From positions 6,374,181 through 6,438,180 of the forward strand of contig OX424570.1 of the NCBI GenBank assembly GCA_949152475.1: a stretch of DNA of 64,000 nucleotides. Reading direction: 5' to 3'. The notes beneath the pieces are model-generated. The model did no database searches. It worked only from the letters and a program-made list of their open reading frames with translations, and had not been told where the DNA came from. The position numbers were made by a program, and so were the translations under genes. Source of the stretch: Terebella lapidaria (lineage: Eukaryota; Annelida; Polychaeta; Terebellida; Terebellidae). Positions 14,073 through 27,000 of this stretch are shown piece after piece (positions within the stretch are counted from its first letter, which is position 1; each line of letters opens with the position of its first letter).

Positions 14073-14500
14073 CTTGTGAACGCGCTACAGGCCGCAATTC
14101 TCACCCGATCACCATTATTTTTTGCAGGCACATATATAATGGTAAGATCCCGACACCAATCGATTTTGGTTGCCGTGGCAACTGAATTGGTCGTTTGGGG
14201 ACACATTTTGCATTGAAAACAGCCTGTTTGAGACACATGGCTTGTGAACGCGCTACAGGCCGCAATTCTCACCCGATCACCATTATTTTTTGCAGGCACA
14301 TATATTATGGTAAGATCCCGACACCAATCGATTTTGGTTGCCGTGGCAACTGAATTGGTCGTTTGGGGACACATTTTGCATTGAAAACAGCCTGTTTGAG
14401 ACACATGGCTTGTGAACGCTCTACAGATGGCAATTTTTGACGAATCTCGATAATATTTGGAAGTGTTGTTGGGAAGGGCTGTCACACGAAACCAATCGTT
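14073..14500. repeat. 168-bp tandem duplication plus a diverged third copy
   Basis: The units begin with cttgtgaacg at 14073, 14241 and 14409, exactly 168 bp apart. The first two copies are nearly identical (one visible difference, in the catatata segment), so the duplication is young. The third starts alike, then diverges. Because 168 is a multiple of three, an open frame on the minus strand runs through the copies; this is a by-product of the period. Each full unit contains the palindrome gttgccgtggcaac (14169-14182, 14337-14350). Confidence 0.95.
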
Positions 14501-14679
14501 TTTTAGAATGATCATATAAATATTAATATGTTAACAGCCTAACTTATTACAGAATTTTGAAATATCCATTTTGACATGTACGATCATTCCAATAGCCTGT
14601 ACAGTGGAAGGTAATGACACTGGTTTCTTGTTCAGAATGGAGAACTGAAGTTTTCAGTGAAAACAGGACAATATTACTG

Positions 14680-15975
14680 AATAAGTTAACATTAGTTTTA
14701 TTAGTTAAGTCTATTATTGTCCACAATAAAAATAGTTAAGACGAGAAACGTTTATTATTAAGCTCAACAAGGTAAAGGTTTTGTCCAGTACAAATTTCAT
14801 GGGTGTAACTGAATAAGTTAACATTATTTTTAATAGTTAAGTCTATTATTGACCACAATAAAAATAGTTAAGACAAGAAATATTTATTATTAACCTCAAC
14901 AAGGTAAATGTTTTGTCCAGTACAAATTCCATTGGTGTAACCGAATAAGTTAACATTATTTTCACTAGTTAAGTCTATTATTGACCACAATAAAAATAGT
15001 TAAGTCTACTATTGACCACAATAAAAATAGTTAAGATGAGAAATATTTATTATTATGCTCAACTAGGTGAAAGTATGTCCAGTACAGATTTCATGGGTGT
15101 ACTGAATAAGTTAACATTATTTTTACTAGTTTAGTCTATTATTGACCACAATAAAAATAGTTAAGACAAGAAATATTTATTATTGGGCTCAACAAGGTAA
15201 AGATTCTGTCCAGTAGACATTTTATGTCTGTAACCAAATAAGTTAACATTTTTTTTGCTAGTTAAGTCTATTATTGACCTCAATAAAAAATAGTTAAGAT
15301 GAGAAACAATTATTATTGAGCTCAACAAGGTTAAAGATTTGTCCAGTACAAATTTCATTGGTGTAACCGAATAAGTTAACATTATTTTCACTAGTTAAGT
15401 CTATTATTGACCACAATAAAAATAGTTAAGTCTATTATTGACCACAATAAAAATAGTTAAGATGAGAAATATTTATTATTAAGCTCAACAAGGTGAAAGT
15501 ATGTCCAGTACAGATTTCGTGGGTGTACTGAATAAGTTAACATTATTTTTACTAGTTTAGTCTATTATTGACCACAATAAAAATAGTTAAGACAAGAAAT
15601 ATTTATTATTGGGCTCAACAAGGTAAAGATTCTGTCTAGTAGACATTTTATGTCTGTAACCAAATAAGTTAACATTTTTTTTGCTAGTTAAGTCTATTAT
15701 TGACCTCAATAAAAATAGTTAAGATGAGAAACAATTATTATTGAGCTCAACAAGGTTAAGGTTTTGTCTGGTAGAAATTTCTGGGTGTAACCGAATAAGT
15801 TAACTTTATTTTTACATGTTAAGTCTATTATTGACCACAATGAAAATAGACAAGAAATATTTATTATTGGGCTCAACAAGGTGAAGGCTTTGTCCAGTAG
15901 AGATTTTATGTTTGTGACCAAATAAGTTAACATTATTTTTTTGCTAGTTAAGTCTATTATTGATCACAATAGCTT
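14680..15975. repeat. ~132-bp tandem array with a ~425-bp higher-order unit
   Basis: The anchor ataagttaac (variably ataagttaact) recurs at 14681, 14813, 14945, 15106, 15238, 15371, 15532, 15664, 15795 and 15922. Most spacings are 127-133 bp; two are 161 bp because a roughly 29-bp segment containing ctattattgaccac is doubled inside the unit. The spacing pattern 161-132-133 repeats as 161-132-131, so the block 14945-15370 was itself duplicated as 15371-15794. This is a satellite-type array; no coding function is supported. Confidence 0.95.
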
Positions 15976-15984
15976 TTTATGAAA

Positions 15985-16830
15985 ACATTGATCAACTTTT
16001 ACTTTGAATTTCAACTTGAGACCATGTTTGGCACAAATTATGAGTTAAAATATAACTTATGGTGAAGAATTCGATCTGGCTCCAATTTCGTCATCTTGAA
16101 ATGCAGTTTTGGTCAACTTTTACTTTGAATTTCAACTTGAAAGCATGTTTGGCACATATTATAAGTCGAAATATAACTTATGGCGAAAAGTTCTATCTGG
16201 CTCCAATTTCGTCATCTTGAAATGCAGTTTTGGTCAACTTTTACATTGAATTTCAACTTAATACCAAGTTTGGCACATATTATGAGTTGAAATATAACTC
16301 ATGGCGAAAAGTTTGATCTGGGTCCAATTTCGTCATCTTGAAATGCAGTTTTGGTCAACTTTTACTTTGAATTTCAACTTGAAAGCATATTTGGCACATA
16401 TTATGAGTCGAAATATAACTTATGGTGAAAAGTTCGATCTGGCTCCAATTTCGCCATCTTGAAATGCAGTTTTGGTCAACTTTTAGTTTGAATTTCAATT
16501 TGAAACCAAGTTGGGCAGGTATTATGAGTTAAAATATAACTTATGACGAAAAGTTTGATCTGGCTCCAATTTCGTCATCTTAAAATGCAGTTTTGATTAA
16601 CTTTTACTTTGAATTTCAACTTGAAACCATGTTTAGCCCATACATGTATTATGAATCGAAATATAACTTATGGTGAGAAGTTCAATCTAGCTCCAATTTC
16701 GTCATCTTGAAATGCATTTTTGGTCAAATTTTACTTTAAATTTCAACTTGGAACCAAGTTTGTAAAATATTCTGAGTTGAAATATAAATAGGTGAAAAGA
16801 TTGATCTATCTGTATTTTCGTTATTTTATC
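15985..16830. repeat. 121-bp tandem array, about seven copies
   Basis: The anchor atgcag/atgcat in the phrase cttgaaatgcagttttgg recurs at 16101, 16222, 16343, 16464, 16585 and 16712, a 121-bp period with a final 127-bp step. The unit is unrelated by eye to the ~132-bp unit next to it. Copies differ by several scattered substitutions, and the distal copies (after 16700) are the most diverged, suggesting an older expansion than the 168-bp pair. Confidence 0.95.
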
Positions 16831-18430
16831 AAACATGTCGAATGGAAATTCATATAAAGAGATTTCAGTGGTGATTTTGAATTCGACCTTCAATAACCTC
16901 GGAAAATCAGTGCAGCAGTTTTGGTGGGGAAAAGAAAACAGTTGTGACTTGGGATTTAACATTTCTCTGGTAATCTTTTTTAGCCCTTGCTCTAGTTTTT
17001 CACACTTGACAGTGATATATTTGGGGCAACAGAGATGATAGGGCTACGGGGGATACACCCAAGCGGTCGTAGGCGACCGAAAGCGTCTAGTTTACGATAT
17101 GCAATTACTACCTGAATGCTCTAATGATTTTTCTGACAATTTTACAGTTCAAGCCTAAGCAACTACAGAGGGAAAAATATATCAACCGAAAACAGAAAAT
17201 CAATAGCCGCAAAAAAGCAATCCTATTGATATTCATTTGGAGCTTGCGAAGTCAAGAACTGGGGTGTGATTTATAACTGGCAAATGGAAGGAAATTGGCC
17301 GTAATCTCGCAGTATTTGGACCCTTAAGCCCAGCAGACCATCAGGGTTGACATACAGTGGGCAATCACTGTGGGTCAAGGACATTTAATTGGTCTTGTTA
17401 CCATAGCAACAGGGTTCTCCATGGTGCTGAATTGGAAATTGGGTTAGCATCGAAGGGGATATTCATACATTTGCGATTAATTTACTTTATGCAGTAAATG
17501 ATTGTTATAGGAACTTACTGTCAAATTTATTCAATCATGTATGACAACGGGGTATTGCAGGTTTGGAAAAAAAGGTAGTAAGGAAGTAAGTAATTTATTT
17601 CACACTATACCGGTAATTTTTCGGAACACCATGAATAACAATTTATCACAAAGTGATAATATCAGAATAACTTTAGGTTCATTGCGTTGGTGAATTTGGA
17701 AGTAAGTAAAGTAAAAAAATAGAAATGTGCAGAGGAATTAAAAAAAAGGAAAAATACATTGCTGATAGATGTGTTCAGGCAAACCAAACAGCATAACATA
17801 CCTACTAATGGCATTTACATACACCCAGTTCTGAACTATGCTGTATAGCGCCAATACTGCTAACAGCTGGTCTATTATATAACTGTATTAAATATTATGT
17901 ACAATATATACACAAAAATTGTCAATCGAATAGCACTGACTTACATACACTGGGAATGAGTTGTTGCATTTCTGTGTTGTATGGATGCACTGTTCAGACG
18001 GTCCTGAGACGATTTTGCACTGAATAGGTAAGTTTGTGTGTTTATTAGTGTGTGCCTGTAATGTATTTGGCAGTTGACAACATTAAAATGGGAACAATCT
18101 TCGAATATAGCTGAATATTGGAGAAGTTGTATGATATGTGGAAGTACCATGTAACGACATAGTTAAATACCAGCATATGTTATGATATATGAACTGCGTG
18201 ACAAAAACATGCAGAAAACTGACATTTTAATTAGTCTTTCTTATGAATAATTGACGTCATATTTCAAGAAGAAGCTATCCTAGCAAGACAATATTAAGAT
18301 ATCGGCAGAGAAGAAATCACCAAAATCTTTATCATGACACTGACGTCGATAACAAAAGGCTTCTTGATATCACGTCTTGCTGACTTTCCCTCCAATCCCG
18401 GCCCAAAGTTAATAAGTTTTGTGCAAACAT

Positions 18431-18444
18431 GTTGCCATGGCAAC
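18431..18444. promoter_or_regulatory. Perfect X-box-like palindrome
   Basis: gttgccatggcaac is a perfect 14-bp palindrome and fits the RFX-factor X-box pattern GTNNCC-n-GGNAAC. It lies upstream of the large tensin exon. Binding is not shown. Confidence 0.4.
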
Positions 18445-20856
18445 AACATGAATGGGAGGGTGACGGTTTGATTAATTGACCCTGGGGATGATTTCTAGCC
18501 CGTAGGATTTTGGAACATTTGTCAAATTATTGTTATTGATATCAAGGGAATTGGGGGGGGGGGGGGGGGCGAGGGGGGGCAGTTGAGACGGGGCCCAATT
18601 TTATTGAGCACACCAAAGGCACTATAGCTTGGCGATACTATGAACGTAGTGTAGGCACAGCATATATTGTTGTCCCTGTCGTATTTCTGATGAAAGACCA
18701 TGCCTTGGTGCACATAAATGAACATTATTGAATAGGCCTCATGGCCTGAGGAAATTTTTATTGTGGGCTTTCCTGATCACCGTTGCGAGCAAGTGTATTC
18801 AACGCTTTATACTTGATGGAACATTAGCGTAAAAGATGTTTGTAAATTACAAGGTACAAAACAGTGATTTGTTTAACAAATTTACTATGGGGAAATTACT
18901 ATCAATAGCTAGGCAAGAGTCATTATTTGAGGCACATTTGCGTGTTTGTGTCAGTGGGTGACCAGTGAAAATACGCGAATCGCTGCTGAATTAATGAATA
19001 TTGTGGAAACGTTTCTTCATGCATTTTCAAAACAAACTGCTGATTTATTTGAGTGTTAGAGGTTGAACAGAAGTAAATTCTTCAAGTTGATGTTTACTAA
19101 TGGATGATTGTTGAAGGCGATGCAGGGTTGAGTTGAAGGGAAATAACCATTCAGTTAAAAAACGCAGTAGTTTCTTGAAATTTTCTTTTATTTCTGACAC
19201 AAACAAATCGCGAAACAACTAGAGGGGTACACTTACTAGAGGCAATTTGCACATTTGCACTCTTTTTGAAAAAAGAGCACACCATTGGCAGTATACATGG
19301 CTGCAATGAATGTTGTAGACACCTGTGCAAAAAAGACATGCACATATCAGGAATACATAAGACCTCTCTGCCCATACGGAATTTACATGCGAAAAGAAAC
19401 ATAAGATGTAAAAAGATACAAATTAAAAGATAATTTGAAAATATGGCTCTATCCCCCGGCCCCACCCTCCTTCCTTTCCCCCTTCTTCTACATTCACCTA
19501 TTTGTAAAGAAGATCTATAAAGCAATTGACGATTATAAACATCCTCTCCCAAGCTCCCCCCTCCGTAATAATATCCCCTTCATTGATTGAATAGACTCAC
19601 ATTACAGGGTTGGCCTGGGAGGAACAATGTAAACGGTTTTAATTTTTCCTTCCCCTAAAGAAATCTTATGGCCTGGATAGACAGACATATATCGTGATCA
19701 CGGCACGTCGCGAAGACATCTTTTTTCTACACGCGGGACCTTGGTTGTCATGGTTACGCGTCACATGACCACGCTGTGTCAATGCTACATGACACGCGAT
19801 CCGTCGCCTATATGATTATCATGTGTCAACTCGTGAACGGGCCCTTTGCATGCAATATCGGGATATGGCTATCAAGGAGGGGGGGAGGGGGGGTAGGTCG
19901 GAGCAAAGCTTTAGATATGCAAGGTCAGTGTTTCAAACAGGCTGGCAAAGAGTAATGGCCTGTAATGGACATGCATGATGTAGGAGTTTTGCCAAGGCAA
20001 TGATTATTGCAAGATTATTGCCTGCCAAATGGTTGGTAATGACTTCCCAGGGGAGTGTTGTACCTGTGTTAATCTCAACAGGTTATGGCCTTTTCGTGTC
20101 CTGTTTTGCAGTCTTCTTGATATGAATCTTTTGCTACATTTTTTTCAATTTTATGCATGGTCATGCCATACCAGATATATATGTTTAAATTATGATGTAT
20201 TTGTTGAAGATTGATACCTCTGCATGTGTTTTATTATAAGGCAATTTTCATTACCATGGATTTTCCATTCGTGACGTTCTTTGTAGATCACACACACGCA
20301 ACGCACGTGTGAATGTTTTCTCATGTCATCAAAGCCAAATGCATTATTGTTTGATCTAGCCAAATAAAAACTGTCAGGTCACGTGAGAAAATTTCCTACT
20401 GCACGTCATGTTTTCAAAAGTTAGAAATCATTGAGAAATATTAACATTCAAGATTTTTCTGAAGCCTTAATAGATGTCAACTAGGTGTCATTCATAGGAG
20501 TAAAAAAGTAAAGGGGGTGACTGTTAATAGTATGAAAACGTACTATGACTCACAGAAATTGTAGATCAAATTTCACCAATGTCACATCGTCGTTGGATAT
20601 TTGAGTTGCTTTCACCAGGTTTGGGAAACCCCACAACTTGATAAACACAGACCGCACCTTCACCCAGAGGCAGCAAGGCAGTTGTCAACGGAAACGATCG
20701 GTCTGCTACTGTTATCCCAATATGCCGATTGAACACTGCCACCGCAGGGAATAAGTGAGAGAGAGGAAAAAATTCAGCTTACAGCTTCAGTTTTCTGAAG
20801 CTTCCTAAACAACCACCCTGGTGGAGTGAGTTTTTCTTGTGCAAATACGTAGCCCT

Positions 20857-20884
20857 CCGTCCGTCCGTCCGTCCGTCCGTCCGT
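20857..20884. repeat. (CCGT)7 microsatellite
   Basis: Seven perfect tetramers in a row. It reads through as repeated Arg-Pro-Ser-Val in short open frames, which should not be taken as protein. Confidence 0.95.
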
Positions 20885-22099
20885 CAAACTTTGTTGTCAA
20901 TGTGGGGGAGAAAAAAATATCGGAAAAAGTGGATGGCCAGGCAGGAAGCCCTTGGGCTTTGGTCCCCAAACTTTCGCACCTGCAAAGGATCAGCACTCGA
21001 TAACGATACGACAAAGTCAATCCCAGCGTAAACTAGATCAAACGGACCGCGGGACAAGAAGGGGCACGGAAAGAAATCCTTGTTACTCGCGGGAGGCTTA
21101 CTGCGGCATCTGGGCTTGTATCATTATCATGTAGGCACATGGGAAATGTTTTCCAACGTGTGGATAAGTACAAAGAAGCCACGATTATTACCCATTGCAT
21201 AGGTCAATACAATATGTAGGGCATTCGTGAAAACAGAAGTGTCCTACTTGGAAAGAACTCCAGTTGAGAAAAAAAATACAATATTACATTGTACTGTATA
21301 TATGCAGAATACATTGCATATATGAATATATTACGATAGGCCACACGTGAAAAACGAAGAAAAAATTTCTACCCTAGTAAAATATAGATCTCCAATCCAC
21401 AATGGGTGAATATACCCCCCACCCCACATCCATTGTGCGATGTTCAATAGCTCAAGATGTACTTCCAGTCAATGAGCCTTATTGTCATGATAATGCCCAT
21501 CCATGCCCTCGTCATGCCCTGAGGTTAGATCCAATGCTCCGCAGGTAAGGTACCGTCCTTTGATTTGCAGATCAAAGACCGATGTAACGTTGGTCACGCC
21601 TGGGTAAATCACCATGGCAACTAGTTGATGTACTGGAGTTGATAGCTATAAGCATGTACAGGTCATTAACTTGGGAAGAGTTGTCCCTAGGCCATGGAAC
21701 TATTAGCTTTTTCCTTGTAGAATTGTGAATGATTAGAAAGAGTTATACCCTTCTACACGTTTTGGTTGTAATCAATAATCCCCTCCTTCTGCCCCCCCCC
21801 CCCCCCTCCCCCCCACAACCAACATTTCCCCCACCATCGAGCCAAGCTCTCCACCTGGGATTTCATGCGGTCAGCGTTAGCAAAAGTCATTAGCGACTGT
21901 AAATGCTCCATTTTCGACAAGTGTCATGTTGCATGGAGGAAATGCGATAGTCATCTTACTGTATATTTCCCCTCGTTAATTAGGAATTGCTGGGAGAAAC
22001 AATAGGGATATGTAGGTCATGTGACAGGGATGATCATGTGACCGATAATTGTCATGCCTCATTTGTTGACAATTGATGGCACATTTACCTTAGCCAGGG

Positions 22100-24072
22100 C
22101 GGAAAGCGCAGTTATTTCGATGGATAGGACATGTTGCCTCGTGGAGACAGCTGAATTTCAAACGTTAATTCGCCACTTGAATTCCCGACGTTTTTGACAC
22201 GTGTTGCTTATTGACTGGAATTATCGCTATCATCGCTTCAGTGGATATCGTCACGTTTTTTGGATTACGTGAATCAGCCATAATTTGATGGATATTGTGT
22301 CCACGCATTGCTGTGGATATAGTGAAGTACCTTTGACATACATTTAAAATTGGATCCTACGCATCCCCCCTCTGCTTGCAAAAAAAAAAACGGATAAAAC
22401 TCATAAAGAAATTGGAGATCAAGATCTCAATTCAGTGCGCTGTGGACGTCACCCCTCCGCACTTCCCAAATACAGCCATAAAGGAAAGAAAAGCCAACAC
22501 GGACGCTAGCTAAAGACAACCCTACATGCTTTTAGCAGCTATCCTTCAACATAGCGGGAGATATTGTCCCAGTTATCTCCGTAGGCGCAAACAGTCGTCC
22601 ATTGATCAGGCAAGTTGTTGCTCGGTTCTACGATTATTTCCTCGGGTGAGGTCTTATGTCACTCTGCTTGTTTGAGCAGCGAACCTTGGAGCATGGTGGC
22701 GGGAACCCCACAAAAAAGTCGTGTTTACTAGCGATACCTCACAGGCGCAGAGGAGAGAGAAAAATTGTGGATGTAAACTGCGTCACTTTGTCGGGACATG
22801 ATATCGTTCATCTTGTGCTAAATTTGTGACATTGTTGTTGTTGAATGTGTGTCGCTTTGTATAGCGGCTGTCAACTTGTTGAGATGGGGGCTTGTTTACG
22901 CAGGAGAGCACATTGAATCGATTCCCGCTTGATGGACGTCATTTCAAGTTTGGTGCGCTCGGAGGCACTCGGAGGCAGTATTGGTCGGACAGGCATGAAT
23001 TCACGGGCGATTATGCAGGAATAAATCGGCTTAGAACAATAACAATTTTAAGTACTTTTGCACATTTCCCAGAAATTTTATGACAGACTGCCAGTGGGGT
23101 TTTAATGCTCCGCATTGGGAAATCAGGGGGAATGCCAGAAGCCTTCACTGGTTGTTAGCCAAATGCGACAAAGCAAACGCAATAAAAGTGATCTGGAAAT
23201 TAGTGACTAACTAGTGAAAATGCTCGGGTCTCTGGGACAATGGCCAAATGGTGGGAGAATCGCAGCAGACGAATCAAACGAAAGCAAACTCCCAAAACTT
23301 TGTTTGCATTAATTACAAGCCTGCAAGGGAAAGCGACTCTGGTAGAGCAAGGAAGCTAGTTGTTTTTTTCTTGGAAATCGCTGGAATTCGGTTGACTTTT
23401 TATCATCCGATGGAGATAATGATAACAAGAACGGAGTGATTGAATCAGTGGGAGGGAAGAGGCACGGGCCACCTTCTGTTGTCACACTGTGTCACCGATA
23501 TCCACTCTCTCGTCCGGTGGGACGTGATTTATGCCTTTGTGCCTGGTCACCCCCAAACCCCGCAGACGGAAAGCATCTCTGAAACCCAACAGACAGGACA
23601 TCATTATGCAAATGAGCGCTGGTCATTGTCATTGTAGCTTTGCTACTTTCAGGAATGAATTTAATTAAGCAGAGACAAAGCCTTAATTGGCTTCACATGG
23701 CTTCTCAGTCGAACTCTCGAATAAATCATAGCAACGCTTCGTGTTGAATTCATTTTGGCCAAGAGGTCGTGGGACTTGGAGTCACTTTGTTTTTTTGCGG
23801 TATTGATCGCGTTATCGACCTGTTCCACTCAGTACAAACACGGATAAGATCAGGTCGGGCACTTTGTGGAAGCACGCTCAGGCTCAAGGATGACTGTGTC
23901 ACTTCAAAAAGATAACATTTGTTATGAAATCATTATTCGTTGACAGTTGACGTTGATGCCTGTTAACTTGAGAGAGATGCATCACATTTCTGCCTTGCAC
24001 TGCCCCACGCTCTGGAATTAATAAGATATTTTTTCCGAGCACTAATTATCTGTCGGATATAAGTTGCTCGGC
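22100..24072 (+). promoter_or_regulatory. Possible promoter/5'UTR or intron end upstream of the large exon
   Basis: Composition rises in G+C and CpG compared with the repeat-rich DNA before it, notably 22430-23000 and 23440-23600. It includes a 10-bp doublet (ctcggaggca twice, 22959-22978). An in-frame stop at 24043-24045 closes the reading frame above the first ATG at 24073. A branch-point-like cactaat followed by an AG at 24062-24063 could be a splice acceptor instead. Whether transcription starts here, or the exon is reached by splicing, cannot be settled from sequence. Confidence 0.3.
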
Positions 24073-27000
24073 ATGGATGTGAACCAAAAGTTGATCGCGG
24101 AATTGGAAGCGGTGAAGGTGGATCTCGATAGAATAACTTTCGACACACTGGACTTCCAACAGCTAAGTCCAGTGAAGAGATGCATTTCCCGGTCGGAGTC
24201 CGAGGTCACGAGAATCAATAACATTGACAATCCATTCAAGAAGTACTACAAAGCTGGTCACAACAACGTTTTCGACAAAGATAAGCTTGATGTCAGTCAA
24301 TACTTGACAATTCCACGGTCAAAAACTGAAAGTACTTTCGAGAAGTGGAGTAAATTTTTCGAAAGGAATGCAGCGATGGAGCTTCCCTTAGCAATGGCAT
24401 CTCCAAAGGAGTCGTCTGGATCCAGAGAGTCTCGTATCCGGGTAAGGTCCCACGGATCTGGAGCCAAGCATTCCGGATCCGGTTCGCTGGATAGATCTCG
24501 TGAATGTTCCCCGTCCACATTTCAAATCACGCAGGGAAACAATGCATCACTTCTTGGAAAAGATGGGATGAATGTCACAACTCAAGAGGCAATTAACAGA
24601 GAAAAGGAGGGGAAATGCAATAATATGGAGCCCTTGCATGCAAGGAAAACATGTACAAAGCAAAGGGATCCAATAATGGTTAACACCCTGCGCAAACACA
24701 TGGAGGTGGATCTTATGGAAGGTCGAGGTCAAGTCAGTGAGTCCACGAAGATAATCGGGCCGCGATTCACGCCGGGTATTGACACAGCAAACACAAAACC
24801 ACCTGGACAAGGTTCTATTGTTGCTACATCCCATGCAACGCCAAACAGAGTTCTACTTGACATACATAGAGGTACATGTAACTCACGGCAAGGTATTGCA
24901 CATTATGACGGAGGCGAGCTGCATTCCATCGCACGCAACAGCCGTGGAATTGACGAACATTGCAAGGCAAAAAACGAAAGCATTATTGATGACTTTACGC
25001 AAGGGCGGGAATTAACGGCAAAACACTGCAATCCCGCAGCAGCTGGTTATAAACATGACGGTAAACAGATCGACGCAACACGCTTATCAACCAATAACAT
25101 CCATGCATCGATGTCATCGGTCGCCGGTTGCTGCTCTTCAGAGGACGCTACAAGCCTTCAACGATCAAAGCAAGTCTCAAGTGACCAAGCTGACCATTGT
25201 AAGGAGGTGACCTTAGGATCGGTGACCGGTCAGTTTCCCGACAGTGACCGGAAGCTCCCTAATGAGCTGGTCACTACAGGTGGTGATCAGTTTACCGACA
25301 ACGCTTGCTATATGGAGAGGCACTTTCGGGGGATGGACGAGCGGGATATTTATCCGACGGTCATTCGGAAAGCACACCCAGAGCGCAATCGGCAGTGCGT
25401 AGGTGTCCGCGGTAACGGCAGTGGGACGCCTCATGGGCGGGAAGTCAACGCTAGTGGACCACCAGTCATTAGTGACACTTCTACCGTCACTGCTACTGCT
25501 GACAACGTGCAATTATCGGGAAGTGGTGAGGCCTGTTTGGCCAACCCCCACGTGGAACGTTCACGTCAATGCTGGACAGCTGTAAGTGGGAGAGTAAATA
25601 GTAGTGATTATCACACGTTGGCTTCTGTCGATGTCCTGCCGAAACACTTGCAAACTTGCAGTGCCCGGGCAAGTCCCGAGATGGAAAGTGAAACTGAAAC
25701 TTCCGGATTTGTGTCTTGTGCATCAGGATCGGAGGTCATTAGTGGTTCAACTTCGATGACTTTTCAGTCAGCTTCGCCAGTTTCTGAAGACATGGAGGGG
25801 CCAACCTTTGACAATATTGATGACATTTTGGCAAACTGTTCGGATTATCAGTCACCAGCATCGTTCAATAGAAATTCCACGACAAGTTTCAGTGAACTTC
25901 TTAAAAGGAATGAGAAAAAGTCACAGAATGTCGGAAAAGAGAGAAAGTTTCCCAATGTGGGCAGGATTTGGAAGTCTCCAAGGATTAACCGATCAAAGAA
26001 AGATGGCCAAAGTGGTAAAACATGCAGCAAGAAAGTTGTCGCCCTTACTCCCGACACGAAACACAAGGAAAAACACTTCAATGGATATGTAAAGTGTGTG
26101 GACAAATTAGACAATGTAACCTCTGAACCCAGGTATCAAGAAATTAAACCGAGAAAGACGAGGGCTTCTAATGATGTCTCTCACTCCGTTTCCATGGGAA
26201 CCAATGATGGAAAGAATGGTGAAGGCTCTAAATCACCTGTTTCCATGGTGAAAAATGACTCGCAGATGGTTAGTGCCTGTGGCTGTCACCAGGTGGCATG
26301 TGACAGGAAAAGTTCCGCGACAGAAAAAGACACTACTCGTGCCCTTGGGTGCGAAAACTGTCAAAAACTTCAAACTGTCGGAAGCTTACAGCAAGGGAAA
26401 GTCGCCGACAAAATGTCTACAGCCGCTGTGATAAAATCTAGTCAAAGCGCTAATGAGAACTCCCTGGAAGACTTGCGTAATTGTCCATCAAGGAATTCAA
26501 CTTTGCCCATTTGTGAACTTCCACAGGAAAATGAAGGCAAAGGAAATGATGATAAAAATAGCGAGAGAGATCACTTGCTTCAAAAGAGTCGAGAAAGCCT
26601 CTATGACAATTCCTTGTATGAGGAAATTGATGCATTGTCTGATATCGCGGAAAAGTTGGAAAGTGACAGACAAAAACTTTTACCTGGGGCAACTGAGAAA
26701 CAGTCTAGTCATACTGCAATTGGGCGAGGAAGTGATTGCATTCTCGACAGATTGCGGGAAGAACTTTCGACCAATCAGAGACCAGAGATCATTCCCGGAC
26801 TTGTCACGATGGACTCAAGTGACAGCCATAAATACGTCAATAAATCTTACGTAGGAACTCCACAAAGTAGTATCTACGAGGAACTCTCCTCAAAGAAAAG
26901 TTCGATATCAAGTACGGTGGAGACACCTGGGGGACAATTTGGGAGCGGATGGAGCGAAAAATTTCGCGATAATTCCACTTCACACCTCATCGGTGACGAG

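Larger units (their letters stand above)
13993..17056. repeat. 3.06-kb composite repeat block bounded by inverted repeats
   Basis: The block starts with gtatcccccg (13993-14002) and ends with its exact reverse complement cgggggatac (17047-17056). Outside these, ttgggt on the left (4 bases away) matches acccaa on the right (adjacent). Inside lie a (gtccgc)4 run, a 168-bp tandem pair, a ~132-bp array and a 121-bp array, and nothing coding. This could be a non-autonomous DNA transposon that carries tandem repeats, or nested satellite expansion between unrelated arms. No clear target-site duplication was found. Confidence 0.45.
17057..22099. other. Non-coding stretch without recognisable gene
   Basis: No exon was identified. 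Visible items are a perfect 14-bp X-box-like palindrome (gttgccatggcaac, 18431-18444), a poly-G run (18553-18569), a (CCGT)7 microsatellite (20857-20884), a poly-C run (21792-21806) and a weaker AG|GTAAGT junction at 18027/18028. Short open frames show no domain or compositional sign of coding. Confidence 0.5.

Noticed and set aside
14021-14515. Open frame of 164 codons on the minus strand with a repeated 56-residue unit
   Set aside because: It follows from the 168-bp tandem period (a multiple of three); no domain is recognised, it has no neighbours, and it lies in a satellite-rich block.
14680-16830. CRISPR-like array
   Set aside because: Units are contiguous 121-132 bp tandem repeats without unique spacers, in a eukaryotic genome.
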